Source: Amia ocellicauda (Eukaryota; Chordata; Actinopteri; Amiiformes; Amiidae). From it: a DNA stretch of 64,000 nt. Numbering within the stretch: position 1 is the first letter of the stretch; each line of letters starts with the position of its first letter. Where the stretch lies: the NCBI RefSeq assembly GCF_036373705.1, contig NC_089866.1:19437501-19501500 (forward strand), given 5' to 3'. The notes under the pieces were generated by a model. The model had not been told where the DNA came from and searched no databases. It saw only the letters and a program-made list of their open reading frames with translations. The position numbers and the translations under genes are program-made. Positions 22,001 through 33,100 of this stretch are shown here, piece after piece.

Positions 22001-24119
22001 TTTAGTAATAGGGGACACATCTTTCTTCCATTCATCCATTTATTTCCTCCTTTAAGTTTATGGATGCCTCCTTTTTCCAGTTCACACTGTATGCATGTAG
22101 ATCTTTCCTGTGCATCCTGTCGCTTCTAGATCCTATTGCTTGATACTTACACAGCCCTTTCCTTGTCCTCACTTTCATGACTTGAGGCCTCAGTGTATAG
22201 AGACCTATTGTTCTCAAAATAACAAAAAAAAAAAAAACAGATCAAGATCTTTGTCTTGACTTTGTTTTCTCCCCCAAACATAAACACGCTTGCCCACTTT
22301 TTACTATCTTTTTCTGGCCTTGGGTTTAATCCAGTTGTGGACCTGGGAAGGGAGCCAGCATCTGAGAGGGAGGTGAAGTTCATTCGTCTGAATAAATGTC
22401 AGCTTTTGTAGTGTAGCTCGGCTCCCTATCCTTGTCTGTGTGACTATAAAGTACTCCCAAAAACTCTTGGACTAGGTCCTTGCATAAAAGCAAGCTGGTG
22501 GGTGGGCAAATAGGGTAGCAGAGGAGAGCTTAGACTGAAGGTACTGTCTGTCCTGATTAGAGCTATGAAAGGGGGTGGGAGGATGAGAGAGAGGGGGGGG
22601 GGGTGAAGCTGCTGGCCGAGTGATAGTTGGTCTGGTGATGAGTCACTCTCAAGATTAAGTTGTGGTTCAGCAGGGTGGGTTATAATAAAGGCTGTACGAA
22701 AATGTCAGTTTGTTTTGCAATACAGAAGAAAGCAACTCGTGTCCAATATAGCTGCAGTACCAGTGTCTGCTTCACATTTGTCTGACAAGGAGCAGATGCT
22801 TAAACTCATACGTTTAGTGTCCACAATCTTTGGAATAATTTTAAAATTATGATCTTTTTAAAGAAACAAATATGTATGGTGGAAACTCTTAACCGTCCTT
22901 TATATCAGTCGCCCACATCTACAAGATTAAAGAGCTCTTAAGTCGGCTGTGATAAAGATGGCTTGGGCCCAAGAGAGATGAATAGTGTCGTGTTTGTTAC
23001 CCGCACAGTGGCAATTGGTTGAATGGTCTTGTGGAATTAAGAATATATTTGGTAAGTGTGTTAATAATGTGAGGATTTCTCACGTCTTTCAGTGTTCAAC
23101 CGCAGTCTTTGCTGCATATATGACCTCAAGTGCAGTTAGCCTCGATATACTCCCCAGGTGATTTCAGATGTTTATATTCAGGAGTAGTGTATCTGTGGTC
23201 TTGTCAGTGTGCTGTTGTGCTGATCTTTGAGGGTGGCATCCTAGCACCAGCTACAGGCATCCAGACATGAGAAGGTCCTCTAATGTGCACTGAGGGAGGA
23301 CGCCGCATGTGAGCTCAAATCAAAAGACATCCTACAGGACCATCCACAGTTGGGGCCAATTGAACAGCCAGCCTGCCTCTGTGCAAACCACATCCCATGC
23401 CCTGTCACAGTAAGTAAAATGAAAAGCACATACGGTTTAAAAAGCACGTACACTTGTACATTTTATTTATTATTCCCTTTGGAAGTATTTACTGACGTGT
23501 GCACAGTTCAGTCACTGATTTTGCTCTGATTGGTTCAGATCCTGTGATATTTTAATGAGCGTGTAGGGGTCCATTTTTTTTTGTTTGTGTCTTTGGCTTT
23601 TTCCAATTGTATCATTTCAGGAATAAAGCCGCTGGTGGAGACAATAGAATTGAGCAGTTTGTCTTTGTGAAAATAGGATCTGCACCATTGTGCTAGCCAT
23701 GAAAGTGGAAGTGGGAGACCTTGTTTTGAATTTAACCCCCCCTACTGCTTTCTCGGTTTCAGATCTGCCCTGGAAACGCACACAAAGAGCATCATATACC
23801 ATGTGACACACACACACAAATGGGCAAACCAACAAAAGTCCATTTTGGTTTGAACCCAGCAAAGGACAGTAAATTGGAGCTGCACAATTCAATCCAGCAA
23901 ACATTTCTTCACATCAACACCAGGAAACATCATTATACTGGTCCCAATTAATTGTCATTGTTGAAGCCAAGATGTTGCAAACCTGTATACAAAAAAGAAA
24001 GTTTAATCTCAATAGTACTACTAACACTCACAATTAGAGCAACAATAACAATAGCAATCAATTTGCACAAGTAGGAGAAACCTAAGTACAGCTACTTAGA
24101 TAACATCTACCCTGAGAGA
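19071..24119. other. Intergenic stretch between coro1c and selplg
   Basis: Five kilobases with no ORF that looks like a gene and no transposon that I recognise. It holds short simple repeats (a TG run near 20,007-20,020 and another near 21,669-21,682, a G run near 22,594-22,603, an A run near 22,225-22,237). Nothing else can be supported. Confidence 0.55.
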
Positions 24120-24560
24120 GCCTTCACTCGGCCTCCTAGGACCAAGACAATCCCGTAGCTCCCGTGTGCTATGTGGACCCGTGTGAATCCGATTGTAAGC
24201 GAAGCCACACGACCACCTCGTCGTTTACACAGTATAGGGAGGAAACGTGAACTGTAACTGTACGGCACAAACCTATACATACCCTGGGTAACGTTAAGTG
24301 TAGAAAAAATAGTACTTTCAAGAACTACTTGTTTTAAAACTTCCCTATGCCGCCACAGGTCTCATGATCTTTCGTGGTTTCTCATTTGCCGGTTCGTACT
24401 GACGCAGCGCAGTCCCTCACATCCTCGCCTCGCTTCTGGGAACTGAAGCTGCACACTTCCTGTATCCTGGCACACAGGTACTGCGAGGAGATGCAGGCGT
24501 AGACACACTTGACGACCCTCTGTTGGCTTCTCTGAAGAAGGTTAGTGTCTCCTCTTAGTG
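24120..24560 (+). promoter_or_regulatory. CpG-enriched block, candidate selplg promoter and first exon
   Basis: CpG dinucleotides are clearly denser here than in the flanking kilobases, for instance the cgaccacctcgtcg and gacgcagcgcag segments. An ETS/PU.1-type core ACACTTCCTGT is at 24,453-24,463, and a plausible donor (CACACAG followed by gtactg) begins at 24,478. SELPLG in mammals has a non-coding first exon and is leukocyte-expressed, which fits an ETS site. The link to the acceptor at 28,467 is inference. Confidence 0.3.
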
Positions 24561-25052
24561 CGTTTAATGCTGTGTTGTATCCTCACTCGCATTCAATGGT
24601 GTGTCTGCATTGAACTTGATGCCATTTTACGTATGTGTATGGCAGTGCCATGGCATGACTCTGTTACGGTTAACCTTGGGGGCATGCTTTTGGAATGTCC
24701 TAATTTCTCATTTGGCATACAATTCAATTTGTGTAGGCAAATGTCAGTGAGTCTGTATTCCAAGACATGAACAATAAAGTTTGGAAGGACTTCCCCAAAA
24801 GAATAAGCTCAAGAGGAATTCACACAAGTCTCCTTTCCATTTCACGAGAGAAAAACGAAGGCAGTGCGGATGGGTGTTCAGGTTGTGTCGGTGTCTTGTG
24901 ATTTATTTGTTTAATATCCTTATAGCCTTTGTTCACTTGGGTACGTGCAGTAGTAAAAACAACGCACTAAGGCTGATTCCAAGACCACGTGCTGTGACAG
25001 TTAGTTGGCAGCATTTAAACTGTTTCCATTTCACATCAGTCAACATAACTTA

Positions 25053-25306
25053 GTGAGGGGAAAAAAGTATTTGATCCCCTGCTGATTTTGTACGTTTGCC
25101 CACTGACAAAGAAATGATCATTTCCCTCATTAACATGCAAATCAATTTATAACTTTTTTGAAATGCATTTTTCTGGATTTTTTTGTTGTTATTCTGTCTC
25201 TCACTGTTAAAATACACCAACCATTACAATTATAGACTGATCATTTCTTTGTCAGTGGGCAAACGTACAAAATCAGCAAGAGATCAATACTTTTTTCCCC
25301 TCACTG
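25053..25306. mobile_element. Non-autonomous Tc1/mariner miniature element (MITE)
   Basis: A 254-base element flanked by TA dinucleotides at 25,051-25,052 and 25,307-25,308, the target-site duplication expected of Tc1/mariner transposons. The two ends are inverted repeats: the left end runs from GTGAGGGGAAAAAAGTATTTG through GTACGTTTGCCCACTGACAAAG, and the right end carries the complement. No transposase remains. The right half matches, nearly base for base, the right end of the transposase-bearing element at 54.37-55.81 kb, so it is an internal-deletion derivative of that family. Confidence 0.9.
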
Positions 25307-25308
25307 TA

Positions 25309-28047
25309 ACAACTATATGTACTGTTATATGTGGAGATGAGCAATTGTTCTTAAGCAATTACATGCCATGAACTATTGGAGATATAGTTTCATGTTTTAA
25401 ATGTACAATGTGAATATTAATTGAAAAGTTTCGATATAAAGTGACTATTGCACATTGTTCTTTGCTGCCTTGCTTTTGTAATCCATGCATGTTTTGCTAT
25501 TTCTTCTGCCTAACAAAATAAGTCTCAAATACATTTCATACTTTTTATCTGTATGTTTCCTCAAAAGAAAGAGGGGACTAATTTAGTTCACTGACTAAAT
25601 AGGTTACACTCAAGTCCAAACAAGTTTTTCATATTTTTTCCCCCTATTTAAGTTCCAGCAGCATTTTTGGAAAGCTTTATCGTTGTTGGAACTGCTTTAC
25701 TTGTGTGTGGGATTTCACTTCAGAAGCTTCTATTTATTGAGGCCATCCTTCTTCACCACAATGTAACCTTTATAGATAACAATACAGACCTACTCTATTG
25801 CATGTTCCCACAATATCTTTCTTGCATTTCTATTTGAAAGCCCACTGGTAAAGAGCACTGTAAGATGCTTTAAGAAATAATATCGTTGCACACAACCGAA
25901 AACTGTTGACGGCTTTCTTCATAGTTGTTGCTTAAACCCTATTTTAGGAAACATAGCTCAGAGGATGTACAGATGCACAGTATTGTGAAAGCCAGTGGTT
26001 GGTATTGTTTATTCGTTTGACCTGTTATACTGATCTGCTTGAAATCTGGCTGCATGTCCTTCCTCTCCTCAACAACAGATGGACACATCTTTCCCAGTCT
26101 CTGCTTAAAAGCACTTCCAGGTTAATTTAAAGAGTGCTGCGGTTTGCTTAAAGAGTGTTTCTTTAACTTTCAGGCCTTTAACCTTTTTGTAAACCACACA
26201 CCCCTCCCTTGGTGGACTAAACTTCACAGCAACAGGGCTCTGCATAACCATTGCTTTAGTGTGATTGGCAAACAATAAAATAATGTTGGTTCATCTTATT
26301 TCCCGTTTCTGCTCTGTGTAACTCTTCGGTGATTTCTCTCTCTCCGGGTCCTTTGGCTATCTTCTGAAGGTTGTGTGTGTGTGAACGGCTTTTAAAAGCT
26401 TCCCAAATTCCTACAGTTCAATTATGCATTCCACAAAATGGACGTTCCAGACAATAAACATTTACTTTGATTTACTTTAGATAGTATAGACTTCCTTGCA
26501 GATTTAATGCAGTGAAAATATATATAATTTGAAGTGAGAATATGGACCACATTCACTTTGCACCAGTCGTACTGGTTGCTTCAGTTTTAGTTTTTTTTTT
26601 TTTCTTCTAAATGAATGGAAAACCTACTAATTTTGCGAACACAAACAATGATCATTGTTGTTTAGAACTAGCACTGCAATCTCAGGTGTTGGAAACTTAA
26701 AATAGCACAGAAAAAACTGTCATAAATCTCATTCAATGCTTCTCTTCATAAACCAAGATAAAGGGTATTTAAATAATTATGTTTCCAATATGAAAATAAA
26801 GATAAATAATTAAAAATAATGTCCCTAAAATGGGGTTGCATCAGTATTATGACTGATATTGGTCTTCAGATGGACTTGCTTGAAGATTTGTGCCCAAATT
26901 GTGCATAAGATTTACGTTGAAGGCACCTCTAACATGTTAAACTGACACACACTTTATAAATATCTCTCTCCTCTTCTAAATGTTACTGCGGTAACCACAT
27001 CATAGCCTGTGTGATGTTGAGGGCCAAGCAGATGAACCAGTACATGGGAGTACCTAACCATACTAGCTATGGTAGGTTATTTGCTGACCGTGAGCAGAAC
27101 AGATATCCTGACTGACACCAGATCCTCCATGTCTGCAAGCTTTCATTTTAAGCCAACCATGCTATTCTATAATAACAAGATACAATCCACATTCTGTAGG
27201 TAGTTTTACTGATTTGGGACAAAATGACACATGTGCTTTTGCAACAACAGAAAACAAAAAGCTTTGAACAGAAGCATATTGTATTTGGCAAATTTAATAT
27301 ATACCATGACGAACAACTGAAGAATATTTTCGTTTTTCTTGCTTTGATCTGTGTTTACTGTAAGCTCTGAGGTTCAGTGCTATCTTTTCCATTTGAGAGA
27401 AAGGAAAAAAAAACTCTTGTGGTAACTGATTATGGGTGTGTACGTATGTGTGTACTTCTTAAGCTGTAACATACTTTCAGGGCTTTAGGTACAAAACAGC
27501 CGAGTTTCCAGCTAACTTAACAGGAAACGTATCAGTGATGCCGAGGCCACGCCAAGAGATAAATAATTATACCTGCCAGTTTTATTTTTTCATAATTCAA
27601 TGTTTATCTAAAAACCAACCACAATTGGGAATTGCAGCAATGATGTGCTTGATATGACAAACCTTCAATGGGGTAATGGATTTGGCAACATATTCGAGCT
27701 TTATCATTTGCATTAAGACTCAACAGCTAGATCCCTGCAACGACCTGATAATCTTTGAGTTTAACGGTCTTAAATGTCACAACAGGGGTGGTTTTAAGGG
27801 GGTCAGGAAGAGGTGCAGGGTCACATGAAAACACGGTTGCAGTCACACTTTGTAGTTCGTTAGCAGTGTGAGAATGGAAACAATACCTCGGTCTGAAGGG
27901 CTCAGCAGAACAGTTTCTCGAGTGTGTTTACTGACCATGAGAGTAATTCAGTCTTTTCAGAGTGCCAGCTTGACTTTGTTTGCCAGAGAGAAGAAAGATG
28001 GGAGTTTAGCATAATGTTGTAAATAGTTTCAGATACTTCTTGATAAA

Positions 28048-28078
<31 letters not shown>

Positions 28079-28467
28079 TACTCGTTATCTTATTTTTGGT
28101 TATATAACAGTTTTGTAAATGCAGAGAGTTAAGGTTGCTTTTACATACAGACAACCTTCAGTCCAGAACTCGATGTGCCACAGTCCTGTTTATGCTAGTC
28201 ATAACAACAACCTATTTTATTAGCTTGAGATTAGAAAGGATTTCCACTGCTGAGATTATGTCACGACCAGTTTGAGATTACTGAAGACATCACTCTTTAA
28301 AGCAAGACTAACTTGTAGCAACATGTTCGCCTGGAGATATTAAATTAAAGCAGGAATGTCAGTATAGGTCAGAAAGACGTAGACAAGACCTGCCTGCCTA
28401 AAGTGTATCTTTCATTACAGATCTGCTGATGAATTACAAGTTTTTTTTTTTTTGTTTCCTGTTGCAG
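25309..28467. other. Intergenic or intronic stretch upstream of the selplg coding exon
   Basis: AT-rich sequence with a TA microsatellite at 28,057-28,080 and a T/A tract before the acceptor. If the first selplg exon lies near 24.4 kb this is the selplg intron; otherwise it is intergenic. I see no coding exon, RNA gene or transposon in it. Confidence 0.5.
28057..28080. repeat. TA microsatellite
   Basis: A pure TA run directly after an A run, about 390 bases before the selplg coding exon. Confidence 0.9.
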
Positions 28468-28482
28468 AACACAAACAACACC

Positions 28483-29634
28483 ATGCAGAGGGCCTGGCTG
28501 TTGCTGTTGATGAGCTTTGTTCATCTCAACCCAGCCCTTTTAGAAACCACTGTACCCCACCCCCTTCTGCTTTCCAGTGTGAAAGAGCATCAAACGAAAT
28601 CTGCAACATCTCCTCCCGCCTTGATAACAATGCCCTCGGTGACAAGAAGAAACAGTACTCCTTCAACAACAACGCCATCAGGGAGTACGATTGTGGCCAC
28701 CACTGAACAGAATGTGGCAACCAAGGAAAACGAGGAAACCTCAACCAGTCCAACTCTGGCTACCACCCCTGAGGTGTTTAGAATGAATCCAAGCACTCCT
28801 GGACCGGAACACAACACTGTAGTTACAACACACAGCACAGAGAGAGAAGCCAACGTCTCTGGTGCTGCTTCGAACTCCGACTCGACCGCTGGTCCCACGT
28901 CAACCATTTCCTCGACTTCAGCTTCAACTGCAGGCATTGCACTGACGACGTCTTCCCCACCTCAAGAAGAACTTACCACTCAAACAGATCACCTTGATAC
29001 CACCACAAGCCCAGCTGAGTTATTTGAGTCCTCATCTGCGCCGTCCTCATCTGCGCCGTCCTCATCTGCGCCGTCCTCATCTGCGCCGTCCTCATCTGCG
29101 CCGTCCACACCTGCGCCGTCCACACCTGCGCCGTCCACACCTGAACTGCCCTCCACCACCAGCAACTCGACCAATTCTTCCGTGCCTTTGATACCCCGGC
29201 TAAAACCCCGTAAACCAGAAATACCCACGGCTACCCAGCAGGTGATCAACCAAACCACTCCAACTTCCAAAACGACCACAACTAAAAGCAACCCAGGGGT
29301 CCATCCATTCTCCCCACATTCCCCTAGGCGAAATGGGCTGGCGAGCCACTGCCTGATCGCCATCGCCGTGTTGGCTGCAGTGGCCACTATCTTCATGGTC
29401 AGCACCATTGTCCTGTGCACCAAGCTCTCGAGTCAGAAGCACAGGTACCACATGAGAGATATTGACGGCACCGAGCTGGTGTGTATCTCTACGTTGCTTC
29501 GCGACCACAGTAATGGCGACACGAACAAAAACAAATCCCGGTTCCCCAAGAGCAACGGCGCCCTCTTGCCGACCACAGACGACAGCGAGGGAGATGACCT
29601 CACCCTCCACAGTTTTCTTCCGGAACACACCTGA
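28483..29634 (+). CDS. selplg: P-selectin glycoprotein ligand 1 (PSGL-1/CD162)
   Basis: PSGL-1 is the mucin-like leukocyte ligand for selectins, acting as a disulfide-linked type I membrane dimer. The start is the ATG 15 bases after a strong acceptor (T tract, gttgcag at 28,467), with a 383-residue single-exon product; mammalian SELPLG likewise has one coding exon. Residues 1-20 form a signal peptide, followed by about 265 residues of Ser/Thr/Pro-rich stalk with N-glycosylation motifs and a five-residue SSAPS/TPAPS repeat (184-218). Cys290 lies at the membrane edge, as in the mammalian dimer, and the membrane helix covers about 291-312. The cytoplasmic tail carries family signatures: TELVCISTLL and, near the C-terminus, EGDDLTLHSFLPE. 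Position between coro1c and tmem119 matches human 12q24. Oddity: no tyrosine in the whole ectodomain, so the sulfotyrosine part of the selectin site is missing. Confidence 0.93.
   Translation: MQRAWLLLLMSFVHLNPALLETTVPHPLLLSSVKEHQTKSATSPPALITMPSVTRRNSTPSTTTPSGSTIVATTEQNVATKENEETSTSPTLATTPEVFRMNPSTPGPEHNTVVTTHSTEREANVSGAASNSDSTAGPTSTISSTSASTAGIALTTSSPPQEELTTQTDHLDTTTSPAELFESSSAPSSSAPSSSAPSSSAPSSSAPSTPAPSTPAPSTPELPSTTSNSTNSSVPLIPRLKPRKPEIPTATQQVINQTTPTSKTTTTKSNPGVHPFSPHSPRRNGLASHCLIAIAVLAAVATIFMVSTIVLCTKLSSQKHRYHMRDIDGTELVCISTLLRDHSNGDTNKNKSRFPKSNGALLPTTDDSEGDDLTLHSFLPEHT
29032..29151 (+). repeat. selplg: 15-bp coding minisatellite in selplg
   Basis: Five exact copies of TCATCTGCGCCGTCC (29,032-29,106) are followed by two copies of ACACCTGCGCCGTCC and a degenerate eighth unit. 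Each unit encodes five residues, SSAPS or TPAPS, adding O-glycosylation sites without changing the frame. It plays the part of the decameric repeats in mammalian PSGL-1 but has a different unit, so it probably arose independently. Confidence 0.95.
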
Positions 29635-29917
29635 AAGGTACAGCGTAACCCACCCCTACCCTCTACCACATTGACTCACGTAGGAGCAGAGACATGACTG
29701 TTCTTGCGACGCTGTTTGGAAAAAGAATGTCATGCAGACTTTAAAGTAATGCAAAGGTGTCATTTGCTGAAGAGGACAATGTACTTTTCTGTATATTCTG
29801 TAAATCTCCGTACTGTGGCTCAGTTTTGTGGCTAAGGGTTGTCATTAAGTCCAAAGTTTAACTTCTGTATGATATAAATTAAGGAAGATCTGGGGGGATC
29901 ATGAGTCACTCTGGAAT
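29635..29917 (+). other. selplg: Probable selplg 3' UTR
   Basis: Sequence after the TGA stop with no coding content and no canonical AATAAA before the LINE fragment that begins at 29,918. The transcript may therefore read through the LINE fragment to a later signal, for example AATAAA near 31,241. Confidence 0.4.
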
Positions 29918-30141
29918 AAGAACATAAGAATATAAGAAAGTGTACAAATGAGAGGAGGCCATTCGATTGTGTCCCCGGGTGCGTGTGTCCCTGCTGATCT
30001 GTAAAAGCTCCTCTGGTTTGATGTGGTCGATGCCTTTCATGATTTTGAATCAAGTCCCCACATAGTCTCCTCTGTTCCAGGGTGAAAAGGTTCAGGTCCC
30101 TCAGCCTCTCAGTAGGACATTCCCTTCAGACCTGGAATGTC
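29918..30141 (-). mobile_element. 3' fragment of a CR1-like LINE
   Basis: On the minus strand this stretch reads into the same tail seen in the larger LINE at 58.95-61.56 kb: the C-terminal NHERHRPHQTRGA and DQQGHTHPGTQ peptides and the terminal TTCTTATATTCTTATGTTCTT repeats (seen on the plus strand as AGAACATAAGAATATAAGAA). Compared with that copy it lacks about 100 bases near the end. It is a 5'-truncated dead insertion close to the selplg coding end. Confidence 0.85.
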
Positions 30142-33100
30142 ATTGTTGTTTTATGTTCAGTTACTTTTTTGGGGGGAGAGGCAATCCTTGAGATAATAAG
30201 AAAGATATCAGACACAGGGACAGCAGAGTGACAGTATGATACCAGATCAAATCACTCCTTTGCTTTTCTGTGAGGTTTTCCAATCTTAGACAGCCACACA
30301 TTCGAAATATTTGCTTCCGTAGCATGTAACCAGATTCCTAGGTGCCTTTACATGTTTGTTACACTGACCAACATGCCTTCAAATCACATTTTGTATTCTT
30401 AAAACATGTTTATTTTACACTTCAGTCAGCATATTTATAAACACCGTAAGTGTTCAAGTTGTCTTCTGTAGCTTGAATTCTGAACTGGAGCTTCATTGAA
30501 GTGGCTTCCATTTTACATACTCCAACATTCAGGTAATGGATTTCAGGTAAAGGCCAGAACTCACCAGGCGCCTCGCATCCCCACCAATCAGCAATTGCAG
30601 GTCAGTGTGGATTGTCCTGGCTGTGCCCATGTGTAGCAGATGGTACCTCCCACCACAAGCTCCCCAGAGCTGGGACTTCCATTACAACAGGCCCTGCTCA
30701 TTCCTCACTGAGTAACATTTTCCTCTGGGAGACGCTCCTAAAGAAAAGTGGAATACAGACACACTGGACAATACAGTTGTGTGAATAACTAAACTGTTCA
30801 AAGCCATGCACAGACTGATTCAGCGATCGAACATTTACTTAAGTAAATTGAGAGAAGGTGACTGCACACGGGAAATTAAAAAGCAATTTCAGCTTAAAAA
30901 CAGTTAATACATCCATAAAATAGTCTCAATCAAATGTAATTTCAGTTGATTCTGTTCATCAGTGTGTTTTAAACAGGCTTTCCGTGTGTTCGTGGTGTCT
31001 ACACACATCTGTGCTCTGTTTCTGTTTATCTACTTATCACTGCCATTCCCAAGTGTCCTGCGGTTGTCCGACTCTTGGCTGGAGAATCCTGTGGAAAGAT
31101 TAGTAAGGCATAGAGGTCGCATATAAACTGTTTGATAAAGATTATGTATAGATGTGTGATTTGGATAGATTTCAACTAAGACAAATTGTATTCATTTGCT
31201 TGTATTTTTTTGTATTGCATGTATACTAGAGACATTAACAGAATAAATGCATGAACGCACTGCTGTGGTAACCTAATAATGTCCACTGAATAAGTCTGTG
31301 AGAAAAACAACCTATGCCACAATAAAACAAGAAAGTGTAAGGGGTTTTAGGAGCAGAGGATAAAAAAGCACCATCAATGAAACCACACAAAACAATCATT
31401 ACAACACTCCTACTTTGACCTCACTCAGCACCTACTTTGGTAGTTTCTATCTTCACATGCTTGAGAGTGATTTATAACCGAGAAAAAGAAGACGGAGGAA
31501 TGAAATCAACTAAACCTGTCATGGGATCTGTAAATGTTTACATACATTTTCCTTTAGTCGTTAAACTAAAACCCAGCTACAACTTCTTGATCCAAGACTA
31601 AACAGTTTCCACTCCTCCACTCAGATCTCTCCATTTGTTTCCTTTCACCCACACTCTCTTGGATGTAGCTATTTGCTTGTAGACATTTCTGTGTCCTGAA
31701 GGAGAATCATATTTGTGTTCGTTCTTATCTTTATATAAAATTAAAATTGGCCAGGCCTGAAATACATAGTTCAATTATGAAGGTGACCGAGTTGAGCCTA
31801 CACAAAACTTGTATGAAAGCAGATTTTTATTTTGTTAATATTACAAATGTCCCAGATAGTTCTACAAAGTCAGTCTATAACCATTACTAACCCAAACAGT
31901 ATATAGTGTTTCTTTGGTACAGTGATGATAAAAAATACTCCAAAGAAGCTGACACATATACAGACACACCACCTACTTCTGTTTTAAAGAAACTCTAAAA
32001 CATACTTTTAAATATAGCTACATTTTCAGCCACAAAAAAGAAACCAGTTTTAAAAAATAAGCACACATGGTAATGATGACACAGCTTCTGAGCATGACAG
32101 GAACATATCCATTTCTGTTTGATACTAGAACTCTACACACATATAGCGCCTGTGACAACAATCAAGATCTCAAGCCACACTTTATAACGCACAGATTTAT
32201 TGACAGCTTAGCTCCGTGAGTCAAATCAGAAACTCGGTCACTTCAGGAGCTGAAATCTAACCATTTTCTTAACACCAGTGATCTCTTTCTAAAGGTTAAA
32301 TACATCGGAACGATCAAAAAACTGTTTCGCACCCCTAGGACCAAATCCGTGTTTTGATAATGAAGCTGCAGTTCATTTAGTGGAACATCGCTTGGTTTCT
32401 TTTTCAGATTCAAACCGAGTTCAGCGTATCAGTAGCAATTACTTGCTGGACCTTGTATACAGGAAATAGTGTTATTTATATTCCTTTGAGGAGAGTTTTG
32501 GCCTTTCGAAAAAGACACATGGAGACCTTCGGCTGTCCTGTCAGGCAATTTGGAGGTCTTCTTATTACAACCAGGGGAATGTTTAGACGTCTGTATGTGC
32601 CCTTGAAATTCTTCTCCAAGTCACAACAAGACAAAACAAAGGGAAGCGAGCGTGGCTCCGTCCCCAACAGTAGGGTTCAGAGAGTTGGTGCCCTGTTTCA
32701 AATCTCACAAGCCTTGCAGCAAAGCTTTTTTCCAAGTCTACTCACACATGTTTGTTCAATATGATTTTTTCTAGCCATTTCTTACAGCAAAATAGAATGA
32801 AAATATATAGCTACATATATAAAGTCTTATATATGGTCTCCTACTTGATCTGTCTCTTTCAAAATTCTTTCACAAAATGGTGATCACCATCGGTCTAATG
32901 CCAATTATTATTCGACTCACCCCATTACTATCCTCTGCTGGAGAAACAAAGCAATACACATTTAGATCATCAAATGACATCACATGCTCAGCTGTAAAGC
33001 AGATTTGCTTGGGTTCATGGTAGTGGCAGTCCTTAATTTAAGTGCTGCCGTTTTTAGGACAGGAGGAGTACACTTTTGAGAGGAAAGTGGAGCAGACCCA

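Noticed and set aside
28989-29423. 144-residue open frame antisense to selplg
   Set aside because: It is created by the 15-bp repeat (GADEDGADED-like repeats) and the mucin codon bias. The sense strand has signal peptide, membrane helix and family tail motifs.
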